This document shows positions 9,511-17,247 of a stretch of 64,000 nucleotides of DNA, piece by piece. Source of the stretch: Eubacterium sp. (lineage in GTDB: Bacteria > Bacillota > Clostridia > Lachnospirales > Lachnospiraceae); assembly GCA_016292095.1 (NCBI GenBank), contig JAEFAB010000009.1:1-64000 (forward strand), given 5' to 3'. Made by a program: the position numbers and the translations under genes. Numbering within the stretch: the stretch's first letter is position 1; each line of letters opens with the position of its first letter. Under the pieces are notes generated by a model that worked only from the letters and a program-made list of their open reading frames with translations, was not told the DNA's origin and did not search any database.

Positions 9511-10254
9511 ATGAAACGAATCAGGTTATTAATTGCATATGATGGAACCAACTATTGCGGATGGCAGGTTCAAATCAATGGCATTACAATAGAAGAAGTG
9601 ATTAACAAAGCGCTTACGGATTTACTGGGAGAGCCGATTCAGGTAATTGGTGCCAGTCGGACTGATTCCGGAGTGCATGCAAAGGGAAATGTGGCGGTGT
9701 TTGATTCTGAAACAAGAATTCCGCCGGAAAAAATATCATTTGCCTTGAATCAGAGGTTGCCGAATGATATCCGCATTCAGAAATCGGATGAAGTTCCGCC
9801 GGATTGGCATCCGCGATTTCAGGACAGTGTGAAAACGTATGAGTATCAGATATTGAACAGAAAGTTTCCGGATCCGTTAAAACGGTTGTATACCCATTTT
9901 GTGTATATGCCTTTGGAAGTGGAAAAAATGAAAGAGGCAGCGTCCTACATTGTAGGAGAACATGATTTTGCCAGCTTTTGCTCGGCAGGAAGTCAGGTGC
10001 AGTCTACGGTAAGAACGGTTTATCGTTTGGACGTGGAAAAAGTTGAGGATGTTATAAAGATTCAGATTAGCGGAAACGGCTTTCTGTATAATATGGTTCG
10101 GATTATTGTAGGGACATTGTTGAAAGTTGGACTAGGAGTTTACCCGCCGGAACATGTGAAGGATATTATTGAAGCAAAAGACCGTTACGCTGCCGGACCA
10201 AAGGCACCGGCATGTGGGTTGACATTAGTAAAGATTGAATATGGAGAGGAGTAA
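9511..10254 (+). CDS. truA: tRNA pseudouridine(38-40) synthase TruA
   Basis: Isomerises uridines 38-40 in the anticodon arm of many tRNAs. The 247 residues carry the catalytic Asp in ASRTDSGVHA (about residue 53), the YDGTNYCGWQ opening and the FLYNMVRIIVGTLL block. It follows ecfT as in many Firmicutes, where rplQ-ecfA1-ecfA2-ecfT-truA-rplM-rpsI is the common order. Here two surface-polymer genes split it from rplQ, and rplM-rpsI lie 40 kb away. Confidence 0.96.
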   Translation: MKRIRLLIAYDGTNYCGWQVQINGITIEEVINKALTDLLGEPIQVIGASRTDSGVHAKGNVAVFDSETRIPPEKISFALNQRLPNDIRIQKSDEVPPDWHPRFQDSVKTYEYQILNRKFPDPLKRLYTHFVYMPLEVEKMKEAASYIVGEHDFASFCSAGSQVQSTVRTVYRLDVEKVEDVIKIQISGNGFLYNMVRIIVGTLLKVGLGVYPPEHVKDIIEAKDRYAAGPKAPACGLTLVKIEYGEE

Positions 10255-10258
10255 AAAA

Positions 10259-10924
10259 ATGGAAGAAATGTACAATGAAGAACTTCAGGAGACAACTGAA
10301 GCACAAAAGGAGCCAATTGGAAAGATTCTGATAGGACTGATTGTAACAGTAGTTATTGTAGGTGGAGTCCTTTTTGCCTGTCAGAATCTTATGAAGAGTG
10401 TGCCGTATGAGCCGGGAAAAATCATTGATGAAGAAAATGTTTACGTGAATGATTTCTTCAAAATCCGTTTTGAATGTCCGGAGGGCTATCGCATGAATCG
10501 TGTTATGACAACGGATGAGGATTTGAAAGATTTGTATGGCGACAATTATCGAGGCACTGTTAACAGTATTTATCAGGAATTAAAGGTAGAAGCTGACGGA
10601 AGCCTGTCCAGTATGAACATTAATGTGGGAAAAGGTGAAGTTGATATCTTGAGCAAGAGTGGATTGAATCGTATGGACGAGATTGTTTACTCTTCATTTG
10701 GACAAGTAGGTGGTGTCGATATCGACCGAGGTGAACCTTATACCGATTATTTGGGAGAAGAAGAATATAAAGCAGTGGATTACAATTTTACAGTGGGAGA
10801 AAAACTGATGAAGATTACGATTTTCACCAGAACTGAAAAAGGTTACACCATTATGCTTTGCTTCAGTGATATTAACGAGTCAGTGAATGACCTGTTTGAA
10901 GGTTTTGTAAAATACAAAAAATAA
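10259..10924 (+). CDS. Single-pass membrane protein of unknown function
   Basis: A 221-residue protein with a short acidic cytoplasmic N-terminus, one membrane helix (about residues 25-45, GKILIGLIVTVVIVGGVLFA) and an extracytoplasmic domain of about 170 residues rich in beta-type sequence. I do not recognise the domain. The start at 10259 follows GGAGAGGAG (10243-10251), four bases after the truA stop, so it is translated with truA. A terminator follows. Surface or envelope role is inferred only from topology. Confidence 0.7.
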   Translation: MEEMYNEELQETTEAQKEPIGKILIGLIVTVVIVGGVLFACQNLMKSVPYEPGKIIDEENVYVNDFFKIRFECPEGYRMNRVMTTDEDLKDLYGDNYRGTVNSIYQELKVEADGSLSSMNINVGKGEVDILSKSGLNRMDEIVYSSFGQVGGVDIDRGEPYTDYLGEEEYKAVDYNFTVGEKLMKITIFTRTEKGYTIMLCFSDINESVNDLFEGFVKYKK

Positions 10925-10928
10925 AAAT

Positions 10929-10967
10929 AATACGGCAATCCTGTTAAAAGGGATGCCGTATTTTTTT
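10929..10967. terminator. Terminator after the truA operon
   Basis: TACGGCA (10931-10937) pairs with TGCCGTA (10954-10960), followed by seven T. The minus-strand neighbour ends inside it at 10944, so the two genes share it. Confidence 0.8.
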
Positions 10968-11615
10968 ATGCATTGCGAAGATGTAATCGAGGGTATATAA
11001 AATAGTGTTAATTGTAAGCATAATTAATGTGATAATGAAAATATATTTTCCGAAATTTACCGGCCCCAGCGTTTCGTAATCCAAAAAATAATAAGGAAAT
11101 TTTTCAACCTTCCGAAAGGCGGTTTCTTCGTTAAAGGTACAACGGCTTAAAAAACAAAGAAGGTAAACGATGGGGAAAGCCAGCCACTTGAAAATATAGT
11201 TTCGTTGAACCAGTCCTTTCGGCCGGAAGAGAAACCAATCCGTAACAAACAGCAGAGGAACCACATAATGACCGAATAAATCCATTGCGGGAATACTGAT
11301 GATGCCGTTTTGCTCCAAAGAGTATTTATTGACGGATTCAAAGAAATGGTAAATGTATGCTGTCGACAAAATGGCGGCAGTGGCCATGCCGTGAAAGTAG
11401 ACAATTACCGAAGTGGTAAGGCTCTTTCCGTGAAGTTCCCGGAGAACTAAAACCGTAATCATAACAAAACAAAAAATATTACTTTGTACGGTAAAGTAAC
11501 TGAATTCTTCGGAATTGAAAATCTCGTCATCGATTTTAAAGTGCAAAACCAGGCTGATTGCACACATCATTAATAAAACAAATCGAAAAATAATTCTATC
11601 TGTAAACTTTCTCAT
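10944..11615 (-). CDS. Pr6Pr family membrane protein
   Basis: Integral membrane protein of 223 residues with about six hydrophobic helices. The blocks FTVQSNIFCF, HYVVPLLFVTDW and the C-terminal YIF/LTINTILYTLDY pattern are those of the Pr6Pr (FAR-17a/AIG1-like) family, whose bacterial function is not established. The start at 11615 follows AAGGGTGG on the minus strand; a longer in-frame extension of 25 codons upstream lacks a ribosome binding site. Single gene, convergent with the truA operon. Confidence 0.75.
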   Translation of the reverse strand: MRKFTDRIIFRFVLLMMCAISLVLHFKIDDEIFNSEEFSYFTVQSNIFCFVMITVLVLRELHGKSLTTSVIVYFHGMATAAILSTAYIYHFFESVNKYSLEQNGIISIPAMDLFGHYVVPLLFVTDWFLFRPKGLVQRNYIFKWLAFPIVYLLCFLSRCTFNEETAFRKVEKFPYYFLDYETLGPVNFGKYIFIITLIMLTINTILYTLDYIFAMHKKIRHPF

Positions 11616-11708
11616 AATACCACCCTTAATAGTATGAACCGAATTTTTTGAATTATGAATAAAAAGTGAAAGGGAAACAAGATTCGACACAAAAGGTTGT
11701 GTTTTTTC

Positions 11709-11737
11709 TTGAAGAAACGCCCTAGATATAGTATAAT
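11709..11737 (+). promoter_or_regulatory. Predicted sigma-A promoter
   Basis: TTGAAG at 11709-11714, 17-base spacer, TATAAT at 11732-11737. It would drive the GNAT, phosphatase and topoisomerase genes that follow. Confidence 0.65.
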
Positions 11738-11780
11738 ATACTAGTTAAAATAGCCTTAATCAGAGGAAAAGGAAGATAAG

Positions 11781-12200
11781 ATGCTTTTTTTGAAAGAAAA
11801 TGATTTAAATGTTGAGACATACTTGAAATTAAGAAATGCTGTAGAATGGGTTGCCCTGGATGAAAAACAGGCGGAACTTGCATTGGAAAACAGTTTATAT
11901 ATTGTGACAGCATACGATGGAGATAAGGCTGTTGGAATGGGTCGTCTCGTGGGAGATGGCGCCGTAATCTGTTATATTCAGGATTTGATTGTAATTCCGG
12001 AATATCAGGGAAAGAAAATCGGTAGTATGGTAATTGACCGGTTAATCTCGAAGGCAGATGAGATGAGGATTCCGGGAACAAAGATGATGCTTGATTTAAT
12101 GTGTGCAAAAGGGCGAGAAGTATTTTATGAAAAACACGGGTTCATTGCCCGCCCAACGGAAAAGCTGGGGCCGGGGATGATTCAATACCTGGAAGATTAA
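11781..12200 (+). CDS. GNAT family N-acetyltransferase
   Basis: Small (139 residues) acetyl-CoA-dependent acetyltransferase. The acetyl-CoA loop is IPEYQGKKIGSMVI (about 74-87), matching the Q/RxxGxG/A motif, and the C-terminal FYEKHGF block is the family's usual closing motif. AAGGAAG precedes the ATG. It is the first gene after a strong promoter and 12 bases upstream of the phosphatase. Substrate unknown; such cassettes often acetylate small amines or protein N-termini. Confidence 0.85.
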   Translation: MLFLKENDLNVETYLKLRNAVEWVALDEKQAELALENSLYIVTAYDGDKAVGMGRLVGDGAVICYIQDLIVIPEYQGKKIGSMVIDRLISKADEMRIPGTKMMLDLMCAKGREVFYEKHGFIARPTEKLGPGMIQYLED

Positions 12201-12212
12201 TAAGAGGAAGCT

Positions 12213-12887
12213 ATGAATATTTATTTGATACGCCATGGAAGGCAAAACAGTAAACTTTGCAATGTTGATGTAGAGTTATCGGAAGAAGGAAGAGAACAGG
12301 CGGAACTGACCGGAAAGCGTTTAAAAAATTACGGCATTGAAGCAGTGTATTCCAGCAATTTACTGAGAGCGGTGGAAACGGCTGACATTATCAATCAGTA
12401 TCTTGAAAAGCCACGGTTTTATGATGACCGACTCAGAGAAGCGGAATTCGGAGCAATGACCGGTTTAGAAAACGCAGTATTGAAGGAACGGTTCAAAGAC
12501 TTTTTGGAAAAGAGAGCAACCATGACAGAGGATATTCCGTATCCCGGTGGCGGCGAAAACAGTGAGATGGTTTTTCAAAGAGCCAAGGAAGCTTTGGATG
12601 AAATTGCAAAACTTGATTATGATAATGTCTGTATTGTAACCCATGGTGGTTTGATTCGCGCGTTGCTGACAGGTCTTGCGGGAGCACCGCCGGCAAAATG
12701 GTTGACTTTTGGAAGACAGTTGGAAAACTGCAGCATTACGGAAATATTATATGACGAGGAAATGGGGACTTATCACATTGAGCGTGTGAATGATTATGCC
12801 CATTTTGAAAATGAAGATAGATTGTTGAGAAAACATTTTGGAAATGGTTTCTTTTCGCAAAACAGTGAGGTTAATGATGGCAAATAA
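12213..12887 (+). CDS. Histidine phosphatase superfamily protein
   Basis: Cytoplasmic phosphatase of the phosphoglycerate mutase-like superfamily. The catalytic RHG motif is at residues 7-9 (IRHGRQ), the second conserved Glu is in REAEFG and the second His in VTHGG (about 147). It has 224 residues, near the normal size. Its last codons overlap the start of the topoisomerase B-subunit gene (12874), so translation is likely coupled. Substrate not predictable; possibilities include alpha-ribazole phosphate or a sugar phosphate. Confidence 0.85.
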   Translation: MNIYLIRHGRQNSKLCNVDVELSEEGREQAELTGKRLKNYGIEAVYSSNLLRAVETADIINQYLEKPRFYDDRLREAEFGAMTGLENAVLKERFKDFLEKRATMTEDIPYPGGGENSEMVFQRAKEALDEIAKLDYDNVCIVTHGGLIRALLTGLAGAPPAKWLTFGRQLENCSITEILYDEEMGTYHIERVNDYAHFENEDRLLRKHFGNGFFSQNSEVNDGK

Positions 12888-14784
12888 TTATGATGGTAAT
12901 AGTATTTCGGTTTTGGAAGGACTGGATCCGGTCCGAAAAAGACCAGGAATGTATATTGGTAGCGTAGGAACAAAGGGATTAAATCATTTGATTTATGAAA
13001 TTGTAGATAACTCTGTAGATGAACATTTGGCAGGGCATTGTTCCGAAATCACAGTAACATTGGAAAAAGACGGATCAGCGACCATCGAAGATAACGGTCG
13101 AGGAATTCCGGTAGATATTAATGAACAGGTTGGAAGACCTGCGGTAGAAGTTGTATTTACAACCCTTCACGCCGGCGGTAAGTTTGGCGACGGAAACTAT
13201 AAGATTTCCGGTGGTCTTCACGGTGTGGGCTCTTCCGTTGTAAACGCCTTATCTCTTTGGTTGGAAGTGGATGTAAAGCGTGACGGAAAGATTTACAATC
13301 AGCGATACGAACAGGGTAAAATCTGTTATGACCTGAAAGAAGTCGGAAAGTGCAGAAAATCCGATACCGGTACAAAGGTACGGTTCTTCCCGGATGGAGA
13401 AATCTTCGAAAAGATTTACTTCAAGGCAGATGCAATTAAGAGTCGTCTTCATGAAACTGCTTACCTGAATCCAAACCTGACCATTCATTTTGAAAACAAA
13501 CGTGTAGGCGAAGAAGAATCAAAAACATATCATGAAGAAAATGGTATTAAAGCTTACATTGAAGATATGAACAAGGGAAAAGAAGCAGTAACGGATATTA
13601 TCTACTTCAAAAAAGAACAGGAAGGCATTGAAGTGGAAGTTGCGTTCCAGTACATTAATGAGTTTACGGAAAATATTTCCGGTTTCTGTAATAACATTTA
13701 TACCCAGGAAGGCGGTACACATATTACAGGATTTAAAACAGTACTTACGTCAACAATTAATCAGTATGCCAGAGAGTTGGGAAACTTAAAAGAGAAGGAT
13801 TCCAACTTTACGGGAGCTGACGTTCGTAACGGATTGGTTGCCGTCGTTGCTGTTAAACATCCGGATCCTCGTTTTGAGGGGCAGACGAAAACAAAGCTGG
13901 ACAACCCTGACGCGGACAGAATTACTAAGAATGTTGCAGGAGAGCAGTTGACACTGTTCTTTGATAAAAATTTAGAAACCTTAAAAAATGTGATTGAGTG
14001 TGCAGAAAAATCTGCAAAGATTCGAAAGGCTGAAGCAAGAACCAAAACCAATATGCTGACAAAGAGCAAGTTCTCCATTGACAGCAACGGAAAACTTGCA
14101 AACTGCGAAAGCAGAAAGCCGGAAGAATGTGAAATCTTTATCGTGGAAGGGGATTCTGCCGGAGGCTCTGCTAAGACGGCAAGAAATCGAAAGACTCAGG
14201 CAATTATGCCAATTCGAGGAAAGATTTTGAATGTGGAAAAAGCATCCATTGATAAGGTCCTTGCCAATGCGGAAATCAAGACATTGATTAATGCTTTCGG
14301 CTGTGGTTTTTCAGAAGGTTACGGAAATGACTTTGATATTGAAAAATTGCGTTTTGATAAGATTATTTTGATGACGGATGCGGACGTGGACGGTGCTCAT
14401 ATTGATACATTGCTGTTGACGTTCTTTTACCGGTTTATGCCGGAATTGATCAGTACCGGACACATTTACATTGCCACACCGCCACTTTACAAGGTGGTGC
14501 CGAAAAAAGGCGAAGGCGAATATCTGTATGATGACAAAGCATTGGAAAAGTACAGAAAGACGCATTCAGGATTTACCCTGCAGCGTTACAAAGGTTTGGG
14601 AGAAATGGATCCGAAACAGCTTTGGGAAACAACATTAAATCCAAAGACAAGAATTTTAAAACAGGTAGAAATCGAAGATGCCAGAATGGCTTCGGAAGTT
14701 ACCAGTATGTTAATGGGAAGCGAAGTTGCACCGCGTAGAGAATTCATTTACAATCATGCAACCGATGCGGAATTAGATGTATAA
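12874..14784 (+). CDS. Type IIA DNA topoisomerase subunit B (GyrB/ParE)
   Basis: ATPase/toprim subunit of a type II topoisomerase. The 636-residue protein has a GHKL ATPase domain (EIVDNSVDEHLAG; ATP lid GGLHGVGSSVVNAL), a transducer domain, a toprim domain (EGDSAGGSA; DADVDGAHI) and the C-terminal RYKGLGEMDPKQLWETT block. GyrB and ParE are hard to separate; DADVDGAHI and ILNVEKA look GyrB-like, but the paired A subunit lacks a GyrA box. The start is ATG 12874 or 12877 after GTGAGG, overlapping the phosphatase gene by 14 bases. Confidence 0.92.
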   Translation: MMANNYDGNSISVLEGLDPVRKRPGMYIGSVGTKGLNHLIYEIVDNSVDEHLAGHCSEITVTLEKDGSATIEDNGRGIPVDINEQVGRPAVEVVFTTLHAGGKFGDGNYKISGGLHGVGSSVVNALSLWLEVDVKRDGKIYNQRYEQGKICYDLKEVGKCRKSDTGTKVRFFPDGEIFEKIYFKADAIKSRLHETAYLNPNLTIHFENKRVGEEESKTYHEENGIKAYIEDMNKGKEAVTDIIYFKKEQEGIEVEVAFQYINEFTENISGFCNNIYTQEGGTHITGFKTVLTSTINQYARELGNLKEKDSNFTGADVRNGLVAVVAVKHPDPRFEGQTKTKLDNPDADRITKNVAGEQLTLFFDKNLETLKNVIECAEKSAKIRKAEARTKTNMLTKSKFSIDSNGKLANCESRKPEECEIFIVEGDSAGGSAKTARNRKTQAIMPIRGKILNVEKASIDKVLANAEIKTLINAFGCGFSEGYGNDFDIEKLRFDKIILMTDADVDGAHIDTLLLTFFYRFMPELISTGHIYIATPPLYKVVPKKGEGEYLYDDKALEKYRKTHSGFTLQRYKGLGEMDPKQLWETTLNPKTRILKQVEIEDARMASEVTSMLMGSEVAPRREFIYNHATDAELDV

Positions 14785-14824
14785 AGATATTTCTCAAAAA
14801 GAGAAATCGGAGGTTAGAAAATAA

Positions 14825-17221
14825 ATGGCGGAACAAATCATAAAAACCGAGTATTCGGAAGTGATGCAGAAAAGTTATATTGACTATGCCATGAGCGTTA
14901 TCTGTGCAAGAGCATTGCCGGATGCCAGAGACGGATTGAAGCCGGTTCAAAGACGTGTGCTGTATGCAATGGACCAGCTCCATTTAAGTCACGACAAACC
15001 ACATCGTAAATCAGCCCGTATTGTGGGGGATACGATGGGTAAATATCATCCTCATGGAGATAGTTCAATTTATGATACCTTAGTTGTATTGGCACAGGAA
15101 TTTAAAAAAGGAATGGCTTTAATCGACGGTCATGGAAACTTTGGCTCCATTGAAGGCGACGGTGCAGCAGCGATGCGTTACACAGAAGCAAGATTAAAGA
15201 AATTCACGGAAGATGTTTATCTGGCTGACCTGGATAAGGATGTGGTGGATTTTGTGCCAAACTTTGATGAAACAGAAAAAGAACCGGAAGTTTTACCGGT
15301 TCGTGTACCGAACTTACTGGTTAACGGTGCAGAAGGAATTGCAGTCGGTATGGCAACTAATATTCCAACCCATAATTTAGGGGAAGTTATGGATGCGGTA
15401 ATTGCCTATATGGAAAATGACAAAATTACTACGGCACAGTTAATGGAAATCATGCCGGGACCGGATTTCCCAACGGGAGGAATTGTCGCAAACAAATCGG
15501 ACTTGTTGGATATTTACGAAAGTGGCTCCGGAAAGATTAAACTTCGTGGAAAACTTGTTTTTGAAAAAGGAAAAAGCAGAGAAAAAGACCGCTTGGTTAT
15601 TACGGAAATTCCATACACTATGATTGGTGCGGGAATCGGAAAGTTCTTATCGGATGTGGTGGATTTGGTGGAAACCAAAAAGACAACGGATATTGTGGAT
15701 ATTTCCAATGCATCGGATAAAGACGGAATGCGCATTGTTTTAGAACTGAAAAAAGGCGCAGATATTGAAAAGTTAAAAAATATGCTTTACAAGAAGACTA
15801 AATTGGAAGATACCTTTGGGGTAAATATGCTGGCAATTGCCGACGGCAGACCGGAGGTTATGGGACTTCGAAGCATTATTAAATATTATGTGGATTATCA
15901 GTATGATCTGGCTCAGAGAAAATATACCACATTGCTGAATAAAGCGTTAGAGCAGAAGGAAGTCAAGGAAGGTTTAATCAAAGCAACCAATATTATTGAT
16001 TTGATTATCGAGGTAATCCGAGGCTCCCAGACACAGAAGCAGGCAAAGAACTGTTTGATGACCGGTGATACAACGGATATCAAATTTAAAAATCCGGAAT
16101 CGGAAATTCTTGCCGGCAATCTGAATTTTACTGAGCGTCAAGCTCAGGCAATTATGGAATTGCGCCTGGCAAAATTGATTGGTCTGGAAATTTTGGCGTT
16201 GCAGAAAGAGTACGAAGAACTCACTGCAAGGATTGCGGAATATGAAGAAATTCTGAACAGCCGACGAGCCATGACAAAGGCAATCAAAAAAGATTTGCAG
16301 GCGATTAAAAAAGAATATGCTGTTCCAAGAAAGACAATGATTGAAGACGGAAAAGAAGCAGTCTTTGATGAAAATGCTTTTGTGGAACAGGAATACGTAT
16401 TTGTTCAGGACAAGTACGGTTACGCAAAAATGTTGGAAACAGCAGCCTTTGACCGAAACATTGAATCGGTTACCAGCGAGAACCGATACTATTTCAATTG
16501 TATGAATACGGATACCATTTGTATTTTCACGGATAACGGAAATATGCACCAGATTAAGGCACAGAAAATCCCTGTTAAAAAAGTTCGTGAAAAAGGTGTT
16601 CCGATTGACAACCTTGGAAATTACAGTTCAGAAGGAGAAGGCATTGTTGCACTGTTCAGCGGCTCGATGATGAAAGACCGTAAACTGTTGTTTACGACGA
16701 AAAAGGGAATGATTAAGCTGGTAGACGGTAGTGAATTTGAAACCAACCGAAAGACGATGCTTGCTACAAAACTGGGTCCGGATGATGAAGTAGTTTCCGT
16801 TAAAATCACCAGAGTATCCAACAAGGAAGTGGAAGTACCGGAAGTGGAAATGCCGGTAATTCTTTCCGGTGGTTCGGATGATTTTGAACCTTTGGATTTT
16901 GAACAGATGGAATTCGGAAGCATGGATATGGTGGAAGAAGTACAGGAGCAGGATGCGGGATTACAGTATACAAGAGAAATTCTTGTGCTTCAGACCGACG
17001 GTGGAATTTTCCTCCGTTTCCCAATCAAAGAAATTCCGGAGCAGAAAAAAGGAACCTTGGGTGTTCGTGGAATTAAATTGAACCCGGATGACTTTGTTTC
17101 CAATGTTTACCTTCTTGATACGGGAGATAACGAGGTGGTAGAATGTAATGGAAAACAGGTAGAACTTCGAAAGTTAAAAATAGGAAAAAGAGGAACTAAA
17201 GGCGTCAAAGTACGAAAGTAG
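14825..17221 (+). CDS. Type IIA DNA topoisomerase subunit A (ParC/GyrA-like)
   Basis: DNA-cleaving subunit, 798 residues. Catalytic Tyr119 lies in AMRYTEAR. The winged-helix region (RPVQRR-type loop, GDTMGKYHPHGDSS), tower, coiled coil and a C-terminal beta-pinwheel from about 510 are present. The hallmark GyrA box (QRRGGKG-like heptad) that lets gyrase wrap DNA is not found where it should be, before or within the first blade, so topoisomerase IV-like activity is more likely. CGGAGG at 14807-14812 supports the start. It lies 40 bases after the B subunit. Confidence 0.92.
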   Translation: MAEQIIKTEYSEVMQKSYIDYAMSVICARALPDARDGLKPVQRRVLYAMDQLHLSHDKPHRKSARIVGDTMGKYHPHGDSSIYDTLVVLAQEFKKGMALIDGHGNFGSIEGDGAAAMRYTEARLKKFTEDVYLADLDKDVVDFVPNFDETEKEPEVLPVRVPNLLVNGAEGIAVGMATNIPTHNLGEVMDAVIAYMENDKITTAQLMEIMPGPDFPTGGIVANKSDLLDIYESGSGKIKLRGKLVFEKGKSREKDRLVITEIPYTMIGAGIGKFLSDVVDLVETKKTTDIVDISNASDKDGMRIVLELKKGADIEKLKNMLYKKTKLEDTFGVNMLAIADGRPEVMGLRSIIKYYVDYQYDLAQRKYTTLLNKALEQKEVKEGLIKATNIIDLIIEVIRGSQTQKQAKNCLMTGDTTDIKFKNPESEILAGNLNFTERQAQAIMELRLAKLIGLEILALQKEYEELTARIAEYEEILNSRRAMTKAIKKDLQAIKKEYAVPRKTMIEDGKEAVFDENAFVEQEYVFVQDKYGYAKMLETAAFDRNIESVTSENRYYFNCMNTDTICIFTDNGNMHQIKAQKIPVKKVREKGVPIDNLGNYSSEGEGIVALFSGSMMKDRKLLFTTKKGMIKLVDGSEFETNRKTMLATKLGPDDEVVSVKITRVSNKEVEVPEVEMPVILSGGSDDFEPLDFEQMEFGSMDMVEEVQEQDAGLQYTREILVLQTDGGIFLRFPIKEIPEQKKGTLGVRGIKLNPDDFVSNVYLLDTGDNEVVECNGKQVELRKLKIGKRGTKGVKVRK

Positions 17222-17247
17222 ATTTAATAAAAAAGAGGGCGGATAAT

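Noticed and set aside
14825-17221. Assigning the topoisomerase pair as the main gyrase gyrB-gyrA
   Set aside because: The GyrA box is missing and the locus is not next to dnaA-recF type genes, so no firm symbol was given.
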